Of a DNA stretch of 64,000 nucleotides, positions 42,401-51,332 are shown in pieces (the stretch's first letter is position 1; the number at the start of each line of letters is the position of its first letter). Below the pieces are notes generated by a model. That model was not told the DNA's origin. It searched no databases and worked only from the letters and a program-made list of their open reading frames with translations. Source of the stretch: Henningerozyma blattae CBS 6284 (Eukaryota; Ascomycota; Saccharomycetes; Saccharomycetales; Saccharomycetaceae). The translations under genes and the position numbers were made by a program. The stretch spans positions 806,001 to 870,000 of the forward strand of contig NC_020191.1 in the NCBI RefSeq assembly GCF_000315915.1, written 5' to 3'.

Positions 42401-42477
42401 ACCTGAAAGCAGATTTAACTTTTGCTTTCATTAAGCCAGGAGAGGATGCGGAGCCGATAATTCTTTCTTCGAAGTAG
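39472..42477 (+). CDS. RDH54: Rdh54/Tid1, Swi2/Snf2-family DNA translocase
   Basis: A 1001-residue protein (S. cerevisiae Rdh54 is 958). It is a Rad54 paralog that uses ATP to move on DNA, removes Rad51 or Dmc1 from duplex DNA and promotes meiotic and inter-homolog recombination. Motifs in order: Walker A LADEMGLGKT near residue 373; DEGH (motif II) near 502; LTGTPIQNDLVEFF (motif III) near 530; the C-terminal helicase half with LSAKSGGVGLNLIGASRLV near 772-790 and AMSRIHRDGQ. The N-terminus is Ser-rich and contains a Thr-Ala run (about residues 210-222) from an ACTGCA hexamer repeat. The C-terminal end FAFIKPGEDAEPI fits the family. In S. cerevisiae RDH54 (YBR073W) precedes PFF1, as here with two genes inserted. 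Confidence 0.94.
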   Translation: MNLPKYENKPFKPPRRIDSSRPSSEGSIRSSSSSAAAATHSIQSKGYSLKRPSTISPLSSLSQINKKSKVNNNDICTTHETKGLNIDTIVYMMMYRKPSSKKKKFRTGDGFAKYISMSKRLSFYSDAGKFLGSLPISLDMVNCDSIYKTGSWEYQLDYKIEDSSELQSTIDLINKKKITPSPSAKKSSFSNNRNLSSSPTPVSKSIALPTSTATATATATATMAELNKDNTLIPISNLFHSGNLSSKFVPVMKKADIYTDSKAITNSKPSKTSSSIGVAPKRTYLPLFDISKMKNPIIMNKLRTTPIDVIIDPLLGNLLRPHQVEAVKFMYDCIMGFERKIIKEHSSQISTNHHKPQILNKDSDISGGCLLADEMGLGKTLSTITLIWTLLKQTPFPWLSPCTQAGVPSQGLLKKVLIACPVTLIQNWKNEFKKWLSLNRIGILTLNANNTAAKDRTDVRNFLRVGRTYHVLIIGYEKLINVADELIDDSNNHPHKIDLLVCDEGHRLKNNNSKILNTLKNLNIEKKILLTGTPIQNDLVEFFTIIDFLNPSIFGSFQSFKKRFITPITRARDMSNSGNFAVIEKGEARSQELIEITQKFILRRTNDILTRYLPPRTDLILFCKPSQSQLGIFRSILTQSSCDFSSANFNSSLELITLLKKVCNSPSLLTSDSFYNSKIKSQQANVSLNSYENKTNESGKLRVLMELLKKIQSVTDGKEKVVIVSNYTQTLDIIQNLLSSASMSFVRLDGSTPSKQRDAIVKEFNKIPSIFAFLLSAKSGGVGLNLIGASRLVLFDNDWNPSIDLQAMSRIHRDGQKKPCYIYRLVTTGCIDEKILQRQLMKNNLSKKFLGDSSKENRDSVKDDLFLKSDLKNLFTVLTNTPSNTHDLICSCEGLGDEIQYSDEDDSDISRDISLEYQSSSPWITGLQAQKFIENKDYNSSRNTSTSIKKCLLGYRHINPHNTRDVFDEVLSQTLPNLKADLTFAFIKPGEDAEPIILSSK

Positions 42478-42624
42478 ATTAAATCTGATATAACGTTTCT
42501 ATTCATTTTTGGGATGTAAATTCATAAGAAAGTGTCAAAATTAATCTATGTAGAAGTTAGAAAAATACAAGTATTATATATGTAACTATCTATCTATTGT
42601 AAAATGCGTGTTAAATTAAATAAT

Positions 42625-44545
42625 TTATTTATTGAGGTTCATTTTCTTTAAACGAGCCTCAGCGGCTCTGGCTCTTTGTTCTCTCATTAGTCTTTCTTCT
42701 TTGATCTTCAGATAAGGAGTTTAGGTTTTGTTCCTGAGTAATTGTAGCAATTCCTAAAGTATTACCTTTACCTCTTTTGGATTCTAACTCGTGCTCCCTC
42801 TGTTTCTTTAAAGATTTAAGTTCTTCTTCAATGGCAGATGTTACCTCAGCATCTTTTTCTTTTTCTTCTTTTTTAACTAATTCCTCAACAGCTTCACGAG
42901 ACAAAGGTTCTCCAATATGAGATTCTTCCCAGCTGGTATAGTCTTCACCTAAATTATATCTTGCAATTTGGAAAGCCCTTTGGGTAGTAATTGATTTAGT
43001 TAAATCATAAGGAGGCTTCCCGCTCAAATTTTTAATGCAGGGATCAGCTTTCATATTTGATAATAATATGTTAACCATTTGTTTGATATTATTTTGAGAA
43101 GCATAGTGTAGCATGGTTGGAGTATTAGCATATAATGACTCTGGTTTTAATATAAAATTAATATCAATTTTATTTTTTTTCATGTACGATATTAATAAAG
43201 GGGCCCTTGCCTTTTTTACCAAATTTATTAAATTTACAGTATGCTCGCACCCAGGGTCAAGAGTTTCTTTTGTCTCTTTTTTTGGTTTATTTTGTTGAGT
43301 AGATTTTTTCAATAAATCAGTATTTTCTCTAACTTCAATTGGCTTTGGCTTATTTAAAATCTTTAAATAAGTTAGTTCGCACCAAGCTCTTTTAAGTTCA
43401 CCCACAGTAGGTCTGGAAGTAGTGAAAGGGAACGATTTTAATCTGTCATCATCTTTCTGAAAAAAACCACTTTCTGTAAAGATTCTTCTATCCTGAGAAC
43501 TACGAGCTCTGATAAAAATATTATCACACTTTTCTAAATAAGGCTTCCATTCCACTAATAGGTTAGATATATCTGCCTTTAAAGCAGCTTCATTATATCT
43601 ACGTAAAGTAGAACCCGCAGAGTTTGCTTTACCCTTAGCATTATCCATAGCAGATTGGGAGCCACCTTGCTTTCTTCTCGTTGTATATCTATGAAAGGTT
43701 TTGTGTTCAATAAATCTTACAGCCTGTTCTTGTAATGAAATGTCATGCTTTCTAATATTACCTTTAATGTTAGCCCTTTGATGAGATGCAATTGCACCTG
43801 CAAAATGGCCACCTCCTACCATAAACAATGCAGAAATTGAGGTTGTCTGATCAATGGAAGTATTCCAGTCAATAAGTTCTTGCATAGGTTTCAAAAGGGA
43901 TTGTTTTGAAAATAAATTTTTATAAATGCCAAAATATTGGCCGTCTGATATCTGGTTGGATTTAAAATAAATTTCTGCAGATCTTGTATTTAAGTGACTA
44001 ATTGGCACATCAGTTTCTGAATTATAATTATGTGTAAAGGGTTGACTGCCAAATTCATCGTCTGAATCTGTTTCTAAATTGGGTGTATTAGTAATAGTAT
44101 TATTTTTTGTGACTATATCAACATCATCTTCAATCGAATTATCTTCATCAGAACTAGAAGAATCGTCCTCGTGTGCTGATTGATTATTTTTCTTTTCAGT
44201 AATTACATGAAAATTTTCTAAGGAAATGGGTAATGATCCCTTTAGAGTTTTTTTTAGATTATAGGTATGAAAATCGGATTTAAAATGGGTTCTTTCATCA
44301 TCCAATTTTTCAAATGATACTTGGCAAGCTGAACAGTTTAGACTTGTAGAGACTTGCTTATTTTTCAATTGTTGTAAATCTTTTTCAGATATAGTTGATG
44401 ATGTCGTGAGATCCTCTATTGATTTAGGAAGTTCTGCCTCATTTAGTAATCCATCAAAAGCCACTAATTTCAAAGAATTCAAGATTTTCTCATCTAAATC
44501 ATAAACATATAACCTATTTTTATCTAATTTAGTCTGTGTACTCAT
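42625..44545 (-). CDS. VMS1: Vms1, tRNA endonuclease/hydrolase in ribosome quality control; C-terminus frameshifted
   Basis: Vms1 releases nascent chains from stalled 60S subunits (the ANKZF1 role) and works with Cdc48. Read from the ATG it gives 628 residues, ending at 42659. Visible parts: a C2H2 finger from CSACQVSFEKL near residue 70; the VLRF1 domain with MVGGGHFAGAIASHQ and RRKQGGSQSAMD, whose Gln near residue 297 matches the catalytic-type GSxQ site; ankyrin repeats around residues 475-520. The encoded end, NERTKSQSR, is not family-like. In the next frame the same DNA reads YLKIKEERLMREQ then RARAAEARLKKM and stops at 42625-42627. That is the expected VIM, the Cdc48/p97-binding motif. 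A single missing base near 42718-42724 explains it. Feature coordinates include the restored end region. Confidence 0.9.
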
Positions 44546-44861
44546 ATTTAAAATTGTATTGTAGTATGAGATAGATATGATGAACTAATCAGTAATGTTA
44601 TGGATCTAAAGGTTTAAATTTTGTGTTTTCTAGATCAGCAATTTGGCAAATTTTCTTAAAGAGGCACTAAAAGTTTACAATGAAAAATACCGAAAATATA
44701 TCCTCTACGAGAAACGTTCAGAAAAGTGCGGAGTATTGATAACTCGAATGTAATGAGAAAGATACTAGAGCCCAATTATCACAATGAATCGACTAAGTCC
44801 ATATTATTTACAATATAATTATATGGTGCTATATTGAGATATATATTACAAATGTAAGTTC
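44546..44861. other. VMS1 upstream / HEM12 3' flank
   Basis: A 316-base gap between tandem minus-strand genes. AT-rich; no site or frame stands out. Confidence 0.7.
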
Positions 44862-45977
44862 TCATTCTCTGGATCCAATACGATGACATTCTTGTAGGAA
44901 GAATTTAATCTTTTCAGTATCCATGCCAGGATGGGTACCATGACCGAAGTTTACAATGTAATTTTGTTTACCACCTCCAAATGCAGTAATCATATATTCC
45001 GTCTTTTGAGTAATAATTTCATCTGAACCGTAGATAACCCCTGGATCAAGATTACCTTGCAAAACAACTCTATTGTTATTAATCTTGACAGCCTCTTTTG
45101 GGTCCCAAGACCAATCTAATGAGACTACATTATAGCCTGCATCGCATAACTTATCAAGAGCATACCAAGAATTTTTTGCAAAGACAACAATTGGAACTGT
45201 TTCTTTAATGCCTAATTCCTTTAATCTTAATGGTACCTTTTTAGCAATTTGTTTCAAATAAGGTAATGAGAATTCATTAAAATCCATAGAGGATAATTCA
45301 CCACCCCAACTTTCAAAAACCTGTAAAATTTGAGCACCCGCTACCACTTGTTGTGATAAGAATTCTACGGCAACATCAGTAATCTTTTGTAACAATTTAT
45401 GGCTAACTTCTGGATATTTGTTCAGCCATTCTTTGGCATAATTAAATAATCTTGAACCACCACCTTCAGTCATGTAAACCAATAAAGTCCATGGAGCACC
45501 ACAAAATCCAAATAATGGAACATCTCCATTTAATTTCTTTCTTGTAAGAGTAATAGAATCAAAAGCCCACCCTAATTCTGTAAACAAGTCTACCTTATAA
45601 TCCAGAACTTTCTGAGCATCTTCTATAGTTCTGATTGGATTTGGAAAATTTGGGCCCTTGCCATCAATTAGCTGAACCTCCATTCCTAAAGCTTGTGGAA
45701 TGACCAATATATCGCTGAAGATAATTGCTGCATCCAAAAGACCCTTGTATCTTCTAACTGGTTGAATAGTGATCTCAGAAGCAACTTCAGCATCACGGCA
45801 AGTTTCAAAAAAGTCGCGTCCAGCTTTAACTTCGTGATATTCAGGTAAATAACGACCAGCTTGGCGCATTATCCAGCAGGGAGGCCTCTCTACCTTCTCT
45901 CCTTTGGCAGCTCTTAGAATTAAATCATTTTTCATGGGAGCGAACTCCTTATGTGTTTCAATTGAAGGTTTACCCAT
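44862..45977 (-). CDS. HEM12: Uroporphyrinogen decarboxylase
   Basis: A 371-residue protein (S. cerevisiae Hem12 is 362). It removes four carboxyl groups from uroporphyrinogen III to give coproporphyrinogen III in the cytosol, the fifth heme step, immediately before Hem13. The family signature [17 protein letters not shown] lies at residues 36-52, its arginines binding substrate carboxylates. [15 protein letters not shown] includes the catalytic Asp region, and [20 protein letters not shown] is the second signature. [15 protein letters not shown] closes the active site. HEM13 lies 22 kb away in this window; both are on chromosome IV and close together in S. cerevisiae. The frame is complete. 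Confidence 0.98.
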   Translation of the reverse strand: MGKPSIETHKEFAPMKNDLILRAAKGEKVERPPCWIMRQAGRYLPEYHEVKAGRDFFETCRDAEVASEITIQPVRRYKGLLDAAIIFSDILVIPQALGMEVQLIDGKGPNFPNPIRTIEDAQKVLDYKVDLFTELGWAFDSITLTRKKLNGDVPLFGFCGAPWTLLVYMTEGGGSRLFNYAKEWLNKYPEVSHKLLQKITDVAVEFLSQQVVAGAQILQVFESWGGELSSMDFNEFSLPYLKQIAKKVPLRLKELGIKETVPIVVFAKNSWYALDKLCDAGYNVVSLDWSWDPKEAVKINNNRVVLQGNLDPGVIYGSDEIITQKTEYMITAFGGGKQNYIVNFGHGTHPGMDTEKIKFFLQECHRIGSRE

Positions 45978-46690
45978 AGTTAAAGTTATTCTAATAGATT
46001 CTAGATTAGTTTAGGAGCGATACAGGTTCTCACCGATGTTTGCCTTCTCATTGAGCTAGCTAAATACCTAACCCTTCTACTTTCATACTGTCTCGCAATT
46101 AAATACCCTCGAACCATTGACTGGCCAGTAAATTGCTTCGTAAAACGGATATTTAGACCGAACGGAGTTTTCTCAGTTGGTGTTCGAATCCTGTAGGAGG
46201 TACTGTTTAGGAGAATAAGAACTTGTTTAGCTTTAAGATAATATTAAAATAGCTCATGTAGCTTACGTGTATAACTAATTCAGGGTTTTAAATCCACTAT
46301 TTTATACACATATGGCCTTAATTCTTCACTGTGTATCACTTTGTCTTGTTTCGGAGAATGCTATATAGACGGTATAATGGAAAATCTAAGATTCGATGCT
46401 TAGTCGTTTTTTTTTCTTTATCAACTTGTTTATACGGTTAAAAACGTAAACAAAGGTGCCAAGAAATAGTTCCTATAAACTAACTAGCCATTTATAACGG
46501 GAAGGTTAAACAGCCCATTTTTCAATTGTCAATTGGCTTTTTTTTATACAATTGAAGGAAAGTAACTAGAAGAGTATTTGGAGAATAAAAGGTTCTGTAA
46601 ATCTTTGGACAAGCTAAACAATAAATTTTAATAGAAGCAAAAAATATAGGAATAAAGTAGAATAAAGAAAAATAAGTATTCCAAATAGAG
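45978..46690. other. HEM12-PFF1 divergent promoter region
   Basis: About 710 bases. It contains GTTCGAATC at 46182-46190, a match to a tRNA-type B box without a surrounding tRNA fold. TATA-like AT runs are present. No gene seen. Confidence 0.7.
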
Positions 46691-49600
46691 ATGGTGTCCA
46701 AGTTTTTAAGATCTATCTTCCGGTTTAGAAAAACCAACATTAGCATCTTTCTTCTGGTCACATATGCATGTATAGGTTTAATATATATCTATGACCATAC
46801 CCGATATAAAATTACTTTACCAAACCCACTATTAGAGCCTGAATTGAATTCATTAATGGAATCGGCGTGGTTAGATCTTCAAAATGTTACTTCTACTTTT
46901 CATCCTTACGGTTCAAGAGATAACGATAGAGTTCATGATTATTTAAAATTCAGAATTCAACAGATAGTATCCACTAATAACGGTACTAAGAGAAATTCTT
47001 TTGTAGAAGTATCAGATGACTATTCAAATAATTTAACGCTCTTGTTTAAACAGCAAGATACGTTTAACGCAACCTCTACTAAGTCAAGAGTCATATATTT
47101 CGAATCTTCAAATTTGCTAGTCAAGTTGCAAGGTAAAAATAATTCTTTACCTGGGTTATTAATATCAGCACATTTTGATGCAGTGCCAACATCATTAGGT
47201 GCTACTGATGACGGAATTGGTATTGTATCAATGTTATCTATCTTGCAAAATTTAATGAATCAAAATAGGCAACCAGAAAGAACAATTATCTTTAATTTTA
47301 ATAATAATGAAGAATTTGGATTATTAGGTGCATCTGCCTTCTTTAATCATGAATGGTCGAATATAGTTTCATATGTTTTAAATTTAGAAGGTGCGGGTGC
47401 AGGTGGTAGAGCTGTATTACTAAGAACATCAGATACGTCTACTGCAAATATTTACAAAGATTCAGTTCTTAGCCAGCCTTTTGGTAACTCGATGTATCAA
47501 GAAGGCTTTTACAAAAGATATATTAGAAGTGAAACTGATTTTAAAGTTTATCAAGAAAATGGTTTAAAAGGTTGGGATATTGCTTTTTATAGGCCAAGGG
47601 ATTATTATCACACTATTAGAGATTCTGTTCAGTATACCTGTAAGCATTCCTTATGGAATATGCTACACACTACGTTACAAATTACTAATTATATGTCAAA
47701 TAAGGCTACTATCTTAGAATCCTCAGAACCTACAAGTATCGATACTTCTCCAGCTATTTATTTTGATATAGCAGGTCTAGGTTTCGTCGTCATAAGTGCT
47801 AAAACTTTGTTTACAATCAATTGTTTCCTATTAGTAATTTGCCCCCTAATAACATTTTCACTTCATGCTATTTCCAAGACAAGAAATACTTGGAAAATGA
47901 ATAATTTCACAATCTGGTTAAGATTTCCAATATCATTTGTTATTTCGACATTTACTACTTATTTGTTCACTTCTATAATAATGCATTTGAATAAATACGT
48001 TTTTTCAAGGGATTACTTGATTCCAATTTTTTTCACCAGTTCTTTATCAATTTTATTAAATTATCTTATTTTATCATTATTTGAATATGTTAATCCAATC
48101 CAAGATTTCAAATTAATTATATTTAGAGAAATTACAATGGTATCATGGCTTCTCTTACTGGCTATTACATTTAGATTGTATAAGTCAAGCTATAAAGATA
48201 CTGGTGTTTACTCAATTACAATTTTATATTTCTTGATGTCTTTAGCAACCAATATTGGATATGTATCAATGGTTTTCAAGAATAATAGAAATAATATTGA
48301 TGATCATTTTGAAGAAGAAATAGTCTCATACCCGCAAAGTGAAGTACAAAACAATAATCAATATGGTAGTGTAACTGACAATATGGTAGCTCCTCCTGCA
48401 AATGAAGAAACTGTAGAACATAACCTAAACAACACTACCATAACTATTGATAATGAAAATGATGACGATGAAAATCAAAGAATAATACATAGTGATAATG
48501 AGGATTTGGAACCACAAGAAGCAGCTCCATTATTGGCACCACATGGATCTCAACGTCAAGAAAGTCTGCATGATATGGATGCAAAATCGATAATCTCCAA
48601 ATCTAAAAGAATCATGAAACAAAGTTTGAATTATGATTGGTTAATTCAATTCTTAATAGCAGTACCAATCTTAACATTTTTATTTTTTAATGTATTTGAT
48701 CTAATCTTTGAAGCATTAAATCAAACTGTTCAAGATAACGGAAATGTGTACAAACTAATATTTTCTATGTTATTAATTGCTGGTATAATGATTAGTCTTC
48801 CAGTCTTGCCCTTTGCTTATAAATTAAATTTTTCGGTTGGAACTTCTTTATTCATAATTACAATTCTTTCATTTTCAATATCTTTATTCCAAAATTCCTT
48901 TAATATTGATCTCCCTTTGAAAGTTCGTTTTATTCAAACTGTCGATTTTTCTGACGAATCCACTGAACTTGAATATGGTAAGCCAATGGTTAATATCTTT
49001 GGCTTAGCTGGTGGATATATACTTCCTATGATTAATGATTTACCCAGTGTTAAGCAAAATGGATTACAACCTATTTGTGAAATTCAAGATACAGGTATGG
49101 AGCTATGTAAATATGAAGGTATGAAGCCAAATTTATTGGATTATATGCCTAATGAAGAAAGATCTGAAAAAGATGATAGTTATAGCAATTCTTTGGAAAA
49201 TATAATGCAAATTGAAGTCTTAAAAAATAATAGAAATTCACCAGATAGATCACCTTATCAACCAATTGAAGCTGAATTAAAAATACATGTTAGAGAAAAT
49301 AGAATGTGTACACTATACTTTAATAACTCGTCCTCTAGAAATTCTCCTGTGAATAAAGTTACTATTTTCCATGATAATTGGCATCCTAATGGTGATTCTG
49401 AAAGTTATACTTGGAGAAATGGTATAGATGAATTTCAATTGCATAAACTAGACTTCGAACAAGATTATTACCATATTGGGATCCAATGGTTACCAAGGGA
49501 TCTATACGATTTCGATAGACGTATTTATGTTAAAGATGAGAGTACTAACCATTTAGGTATTTTCTTCCATTGCTATTGGGCAGAATACAATACCGGAACG

Positions 49601-49729
49601 ATAATTAATGGAAAGAAATTACGAAAAATTCCAGCCTTAGACGAATTATTAGCATATGCACCATTAAATATGTCATTTACTAATAGAGAAAAGGGTTTGG
49701 TTCTAGTGAAAAATTATGTAGAATTATGA
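46691..49729 (+). CDS. PFF1: Pff1, vacuolar membrane M28 metalloprotease
   Basis: A 1012-residue protein (S. cerevisiae Pff1, YBR074W, is 976). It is a multi-spanning vacuolar membrane peptidase of family M28 with its catalytic domain in the lumen. An N-terminal anchor (FLLVTYACIGLIYIY) is followed by the peptidase: SAHFDAVPTSLGATDDGIG near residue 158 gives the zinc-ligand His and bridging Asp. NNEEFGLLGASAFFNHEW near 205 has the catalytic Glu pair, and YYHTIRDSVQY near 300 the last His. About eight further hydrophobic segments follow, split by an acidic cytoplasmic loop at roughly 540-640. The C-terminal lumenal domain is rich in Asn glycosylation-type sites. The frame is intact. Confidence 0.94.
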   Translation: MVSKFLRSIFRFRKTNISIFLLVTYACIGLIYIYDHTRYKITLPNPLLEPELNSLMESAWLDLQNVTSTFHPYGSRDNDRVHDYLKFRIQQIVSTNNGTKRNSFVEVSDDYSNNLTLLFKQQDTFNATSTKSRVIYFESSNLLVKLQGKNNSLPGLLISAHFDAVPTSLGATDDGIGIVSMLSILQNLMNQNRQPERTIIFNFNNNEEFGLLGASAFFNHEWSNIVSYVLNLEGAGAGGRAVLLRTSDTSTANIYKDSVLSQPFGNSMYQEGFYKRYIRSETDFKVYQENGLKGWDIAFYRPRDYYHTIRDSVQYTCKHSLWNMLHTTLQITNYMSNKATILESSEPTSIDTSPAIYFDIAGLGFVVISAKTLFTINCFLLVICPLITFSLHAISKTRNTWKMNNFTIWLRFPISFVISTFTTYLFTSIIMHLNKYVFSRDYLIPIFFTSSLSILLNYLILSLFEYVNPIQDFKLIIFREITMVSWLLLLAITFRLYKSSYKDTGVYSITILYFLMSLATNIGYVSMVFKNNRNNIDDHFEEEIVSYPQSEVQNNNQYGSVTDNMVAPPANEETVEHNLNNTTITIDNENDDDENQRIIHSDNEDLEPQEAAPLLAPHGSQRQESLHDMDAKSIISKSKRIMKQSLNYDWLIQFLIAVPILTFLFFNVFDLIFEALNQTVQDNGNVYKLIFSMLLIAGIMISLPVLPFAYKLNFSVGTSLFIITILSFSISLFQNSFNIDLPLKVRFIQTVDFSDESTELEYGKPMVNIFGLAGGYILPMINDLPSVKQNGLQPICEIQDTGMELCKYEGMKPNLLDYMPNEERSEKDDSYSNSLENIMQIEVLKNNRNSPDRSPYQPIEAELKIHVRENRMCTLYFNNSSSRNSPVNKVTIFHDNWHPNGDSESYTWRNGIDEFQLHKLDFEQDYYHIGIQWLPRDLYDFDRRIYVKDESTNHLGIFFHCYWAEYNTGTIINGKKLRKIPALDELLAYAPLNMSFTNREKGLVLVKNYVEL

Positions 49730-50066
49730 TCTGGCTATATATGTTTATTTATCTTTCATATTTTTAACGAATTATATTGTTTTAGCAAATTCTTAAGTGA
49801 CGGATTCAATTTCGCGCGACACAAAATAAAATGGTACTAGAATAATATTGATATATAGAAGAAAAATTCATCTTGGAAGGGCTTATATATTAAAAGGGTG
49901 TAAATAAAAGAAAAAAAATAGTTCAGTTCGGTTAAATATAAATATTGTATTAATTTAAGAAAATTGGTGTATCAAGCCAAAACTTATTAATTCATATTAG
50001 CTATTCAACGAAAAGTAAAAAAAACAAAAAAAAATAAAAAAAAGACTGTAAAAATATATAATAGCA
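49730..50066. other. PFF1-ECM8 intergenic region
   Basis: About 340 bases, AT-rich, with A-rich leader (AAAAAACAAAAAAAAA-like) before the next start. No special feature. Confidence 0.7.
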
Positions 50067-51332
50067 ATGTCCTTGTATAAAATTGAGGATGCATTTAAAT
50101 ATAATCAAATTGAAAATGAAATTGAAACCAACTTAAATGACAAAACGTTTGGTGGGGAAACCCTCGATTTCCTTGATTACTACACATTTTTTCAACACAA
50201 CATTGAAGGTTGGATAGATCTAGTAGAAAGCTCCAAAGATGCAATGGGTGTTGAGACCTCAGAAGAAGAAAATGAGAATGGTTTTAAAAAAATTATAAAG
50301 GAATGGGGTATGGGACAAGATAGTAGGAAGTATAGAGAAGTCAATGAAAATTACTCCGATAAAGAAGATAAAGAATTTTTTGAGATGGATTTTGAAGATT
50401 CAATAACTAATTACTCTGAATTATCAAAGACAAATACTTTAAGAAGTGGTCGAACATTAACTATTAATAGTAATATCCTAAATCAGCTATCTATTTCAAA
50501 TAATAACCAAAAGTTGAAAGTTAAACCAATAGCTACTAAAAATGATATTATTAAAAAAAGAAAGATGGAAGATGCTATTAGAAACCCAGACATTGATAAA
50601 GATGGAATTCGAATTTACTATTGTAGGAAATTCCAAAATCATCTTATATACAAATGGCAAATGAAAAGATATGAGGAATTTGGGTATAAGATTTTCAAGA
50701 ATTATTTATTCGAGGATTATAATGAAAAAAAACGTGTCATTGATTATCGATATGGTAGAACAAAGAGGCTCGGTGGTAATACCCCAACAAAGGAGATTTT
50801 ATGTCAATACTGTTATGGAATTAATTGGATTAATTATTTGAAGTATTTCAAACATTTATTCTTAGCACATGGTGTGATTACTAAGATTAATGACAAATAC
50901 AAGAAACAGTTTGAACTATATGATGAAATAATTACTCTATCGATTTCAAGTTGTAAAGAGTTAATTAAGATTGAGACGTTACCCGTGATCCCTAATAAAA
51001 TTGCAAGTATTCGAATGTTGCTAACATTTATCGAATACGAATTGATCCCACAACCCCTTGAGTACCAAAATATTCTCTATCCATTTACTAAGCCTGTTAT
51101 ACAAGGGGCCCCCAAATCATCTGATAAACATACGCAGCTTAAACAAATAGAGGTGAAATGTCTTATTTGTAAATGTCCAATTCAATTGATAGGAACTGGA
51201 TCTCAAAGAGTTGGTAAGAGAGAAGGGTTATATGAAAATTACAATATCCACTATATTGAATGCAGCAAGAGTCAGCAAAAACATCCTAAAGAATTGCCAA
51301 GTTCCAAGACACTCTACGTTGAATTGTTTTAA
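50067..51332 (+). CDS. ECM8: Probable Ecm8, conserved protein of unknown function
   Basis: A 421-residue protein named mainly by position: in S. cerevisiae ECM8 (YBR076W) follows PFF1 on the same strand and precedes SLM4. The N-terminal 150 residues are acidic. The C-terminal half looks like a folded domain with several Cys/His: YYCRKFQNHLIYKWQ, LCQYCYGINWINYLKYFKHL followed by AHG, and KCLICKCPIQLIGTGS near the end, ending IHYIECSKSQQ. This pattern resembles the cysteine-rich C-terminal domain of fungal Rua1-type transcription regulators, which would suggest a nuclear role, but I cannot test this. No membrane segment or signal peptide is visible. The frame is complete. Confidence 0.6.
   Translation: MSLYKIEDAFKYNQIENEIETNLNDKTFGGETLDFLDYYTFFQHNIEGWIDLVESSKDAMGVETSEEENENGFKKIIKEWGMGQDSRKYREVNENYSDKEDKEFFEMDFEDSITNYSELSKTNTLRSGRTLTINSNILNQLSISNNNQKLKVKPIATKNDIIKKRKMEDAIRNPDIDKDGIRIYYCRKFQNHLIYKWQMKRYEEFGYKIFKNYLFEDYNEKKRVIDYRYGRTKRLGGNTPTKEILCQYCYGINWINYLKYFKHLFLAHGVITKINDKYKKQFELYDEIITLSISSCKELIKIETLPVIPNKIASIRMLLTFIEYELIPQPLEYQNILYPFTKPVIQGAPKSSDKHTQLKQIEVKCLICKCPIQLIGTGSQRVGKREGLYENYNIHYIECSKSQQKHPKELPSSKTLYVELF

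Noticed and set aside
46182..46190. GTTCGAATC, a tRNA B-box match between HEM12 and PFF1
   Set aside because: The flanking bases do not form a T stem, and no acceptor, D or anticodon stem can be drawn around it. At most an isolated TFIIIC-type site.
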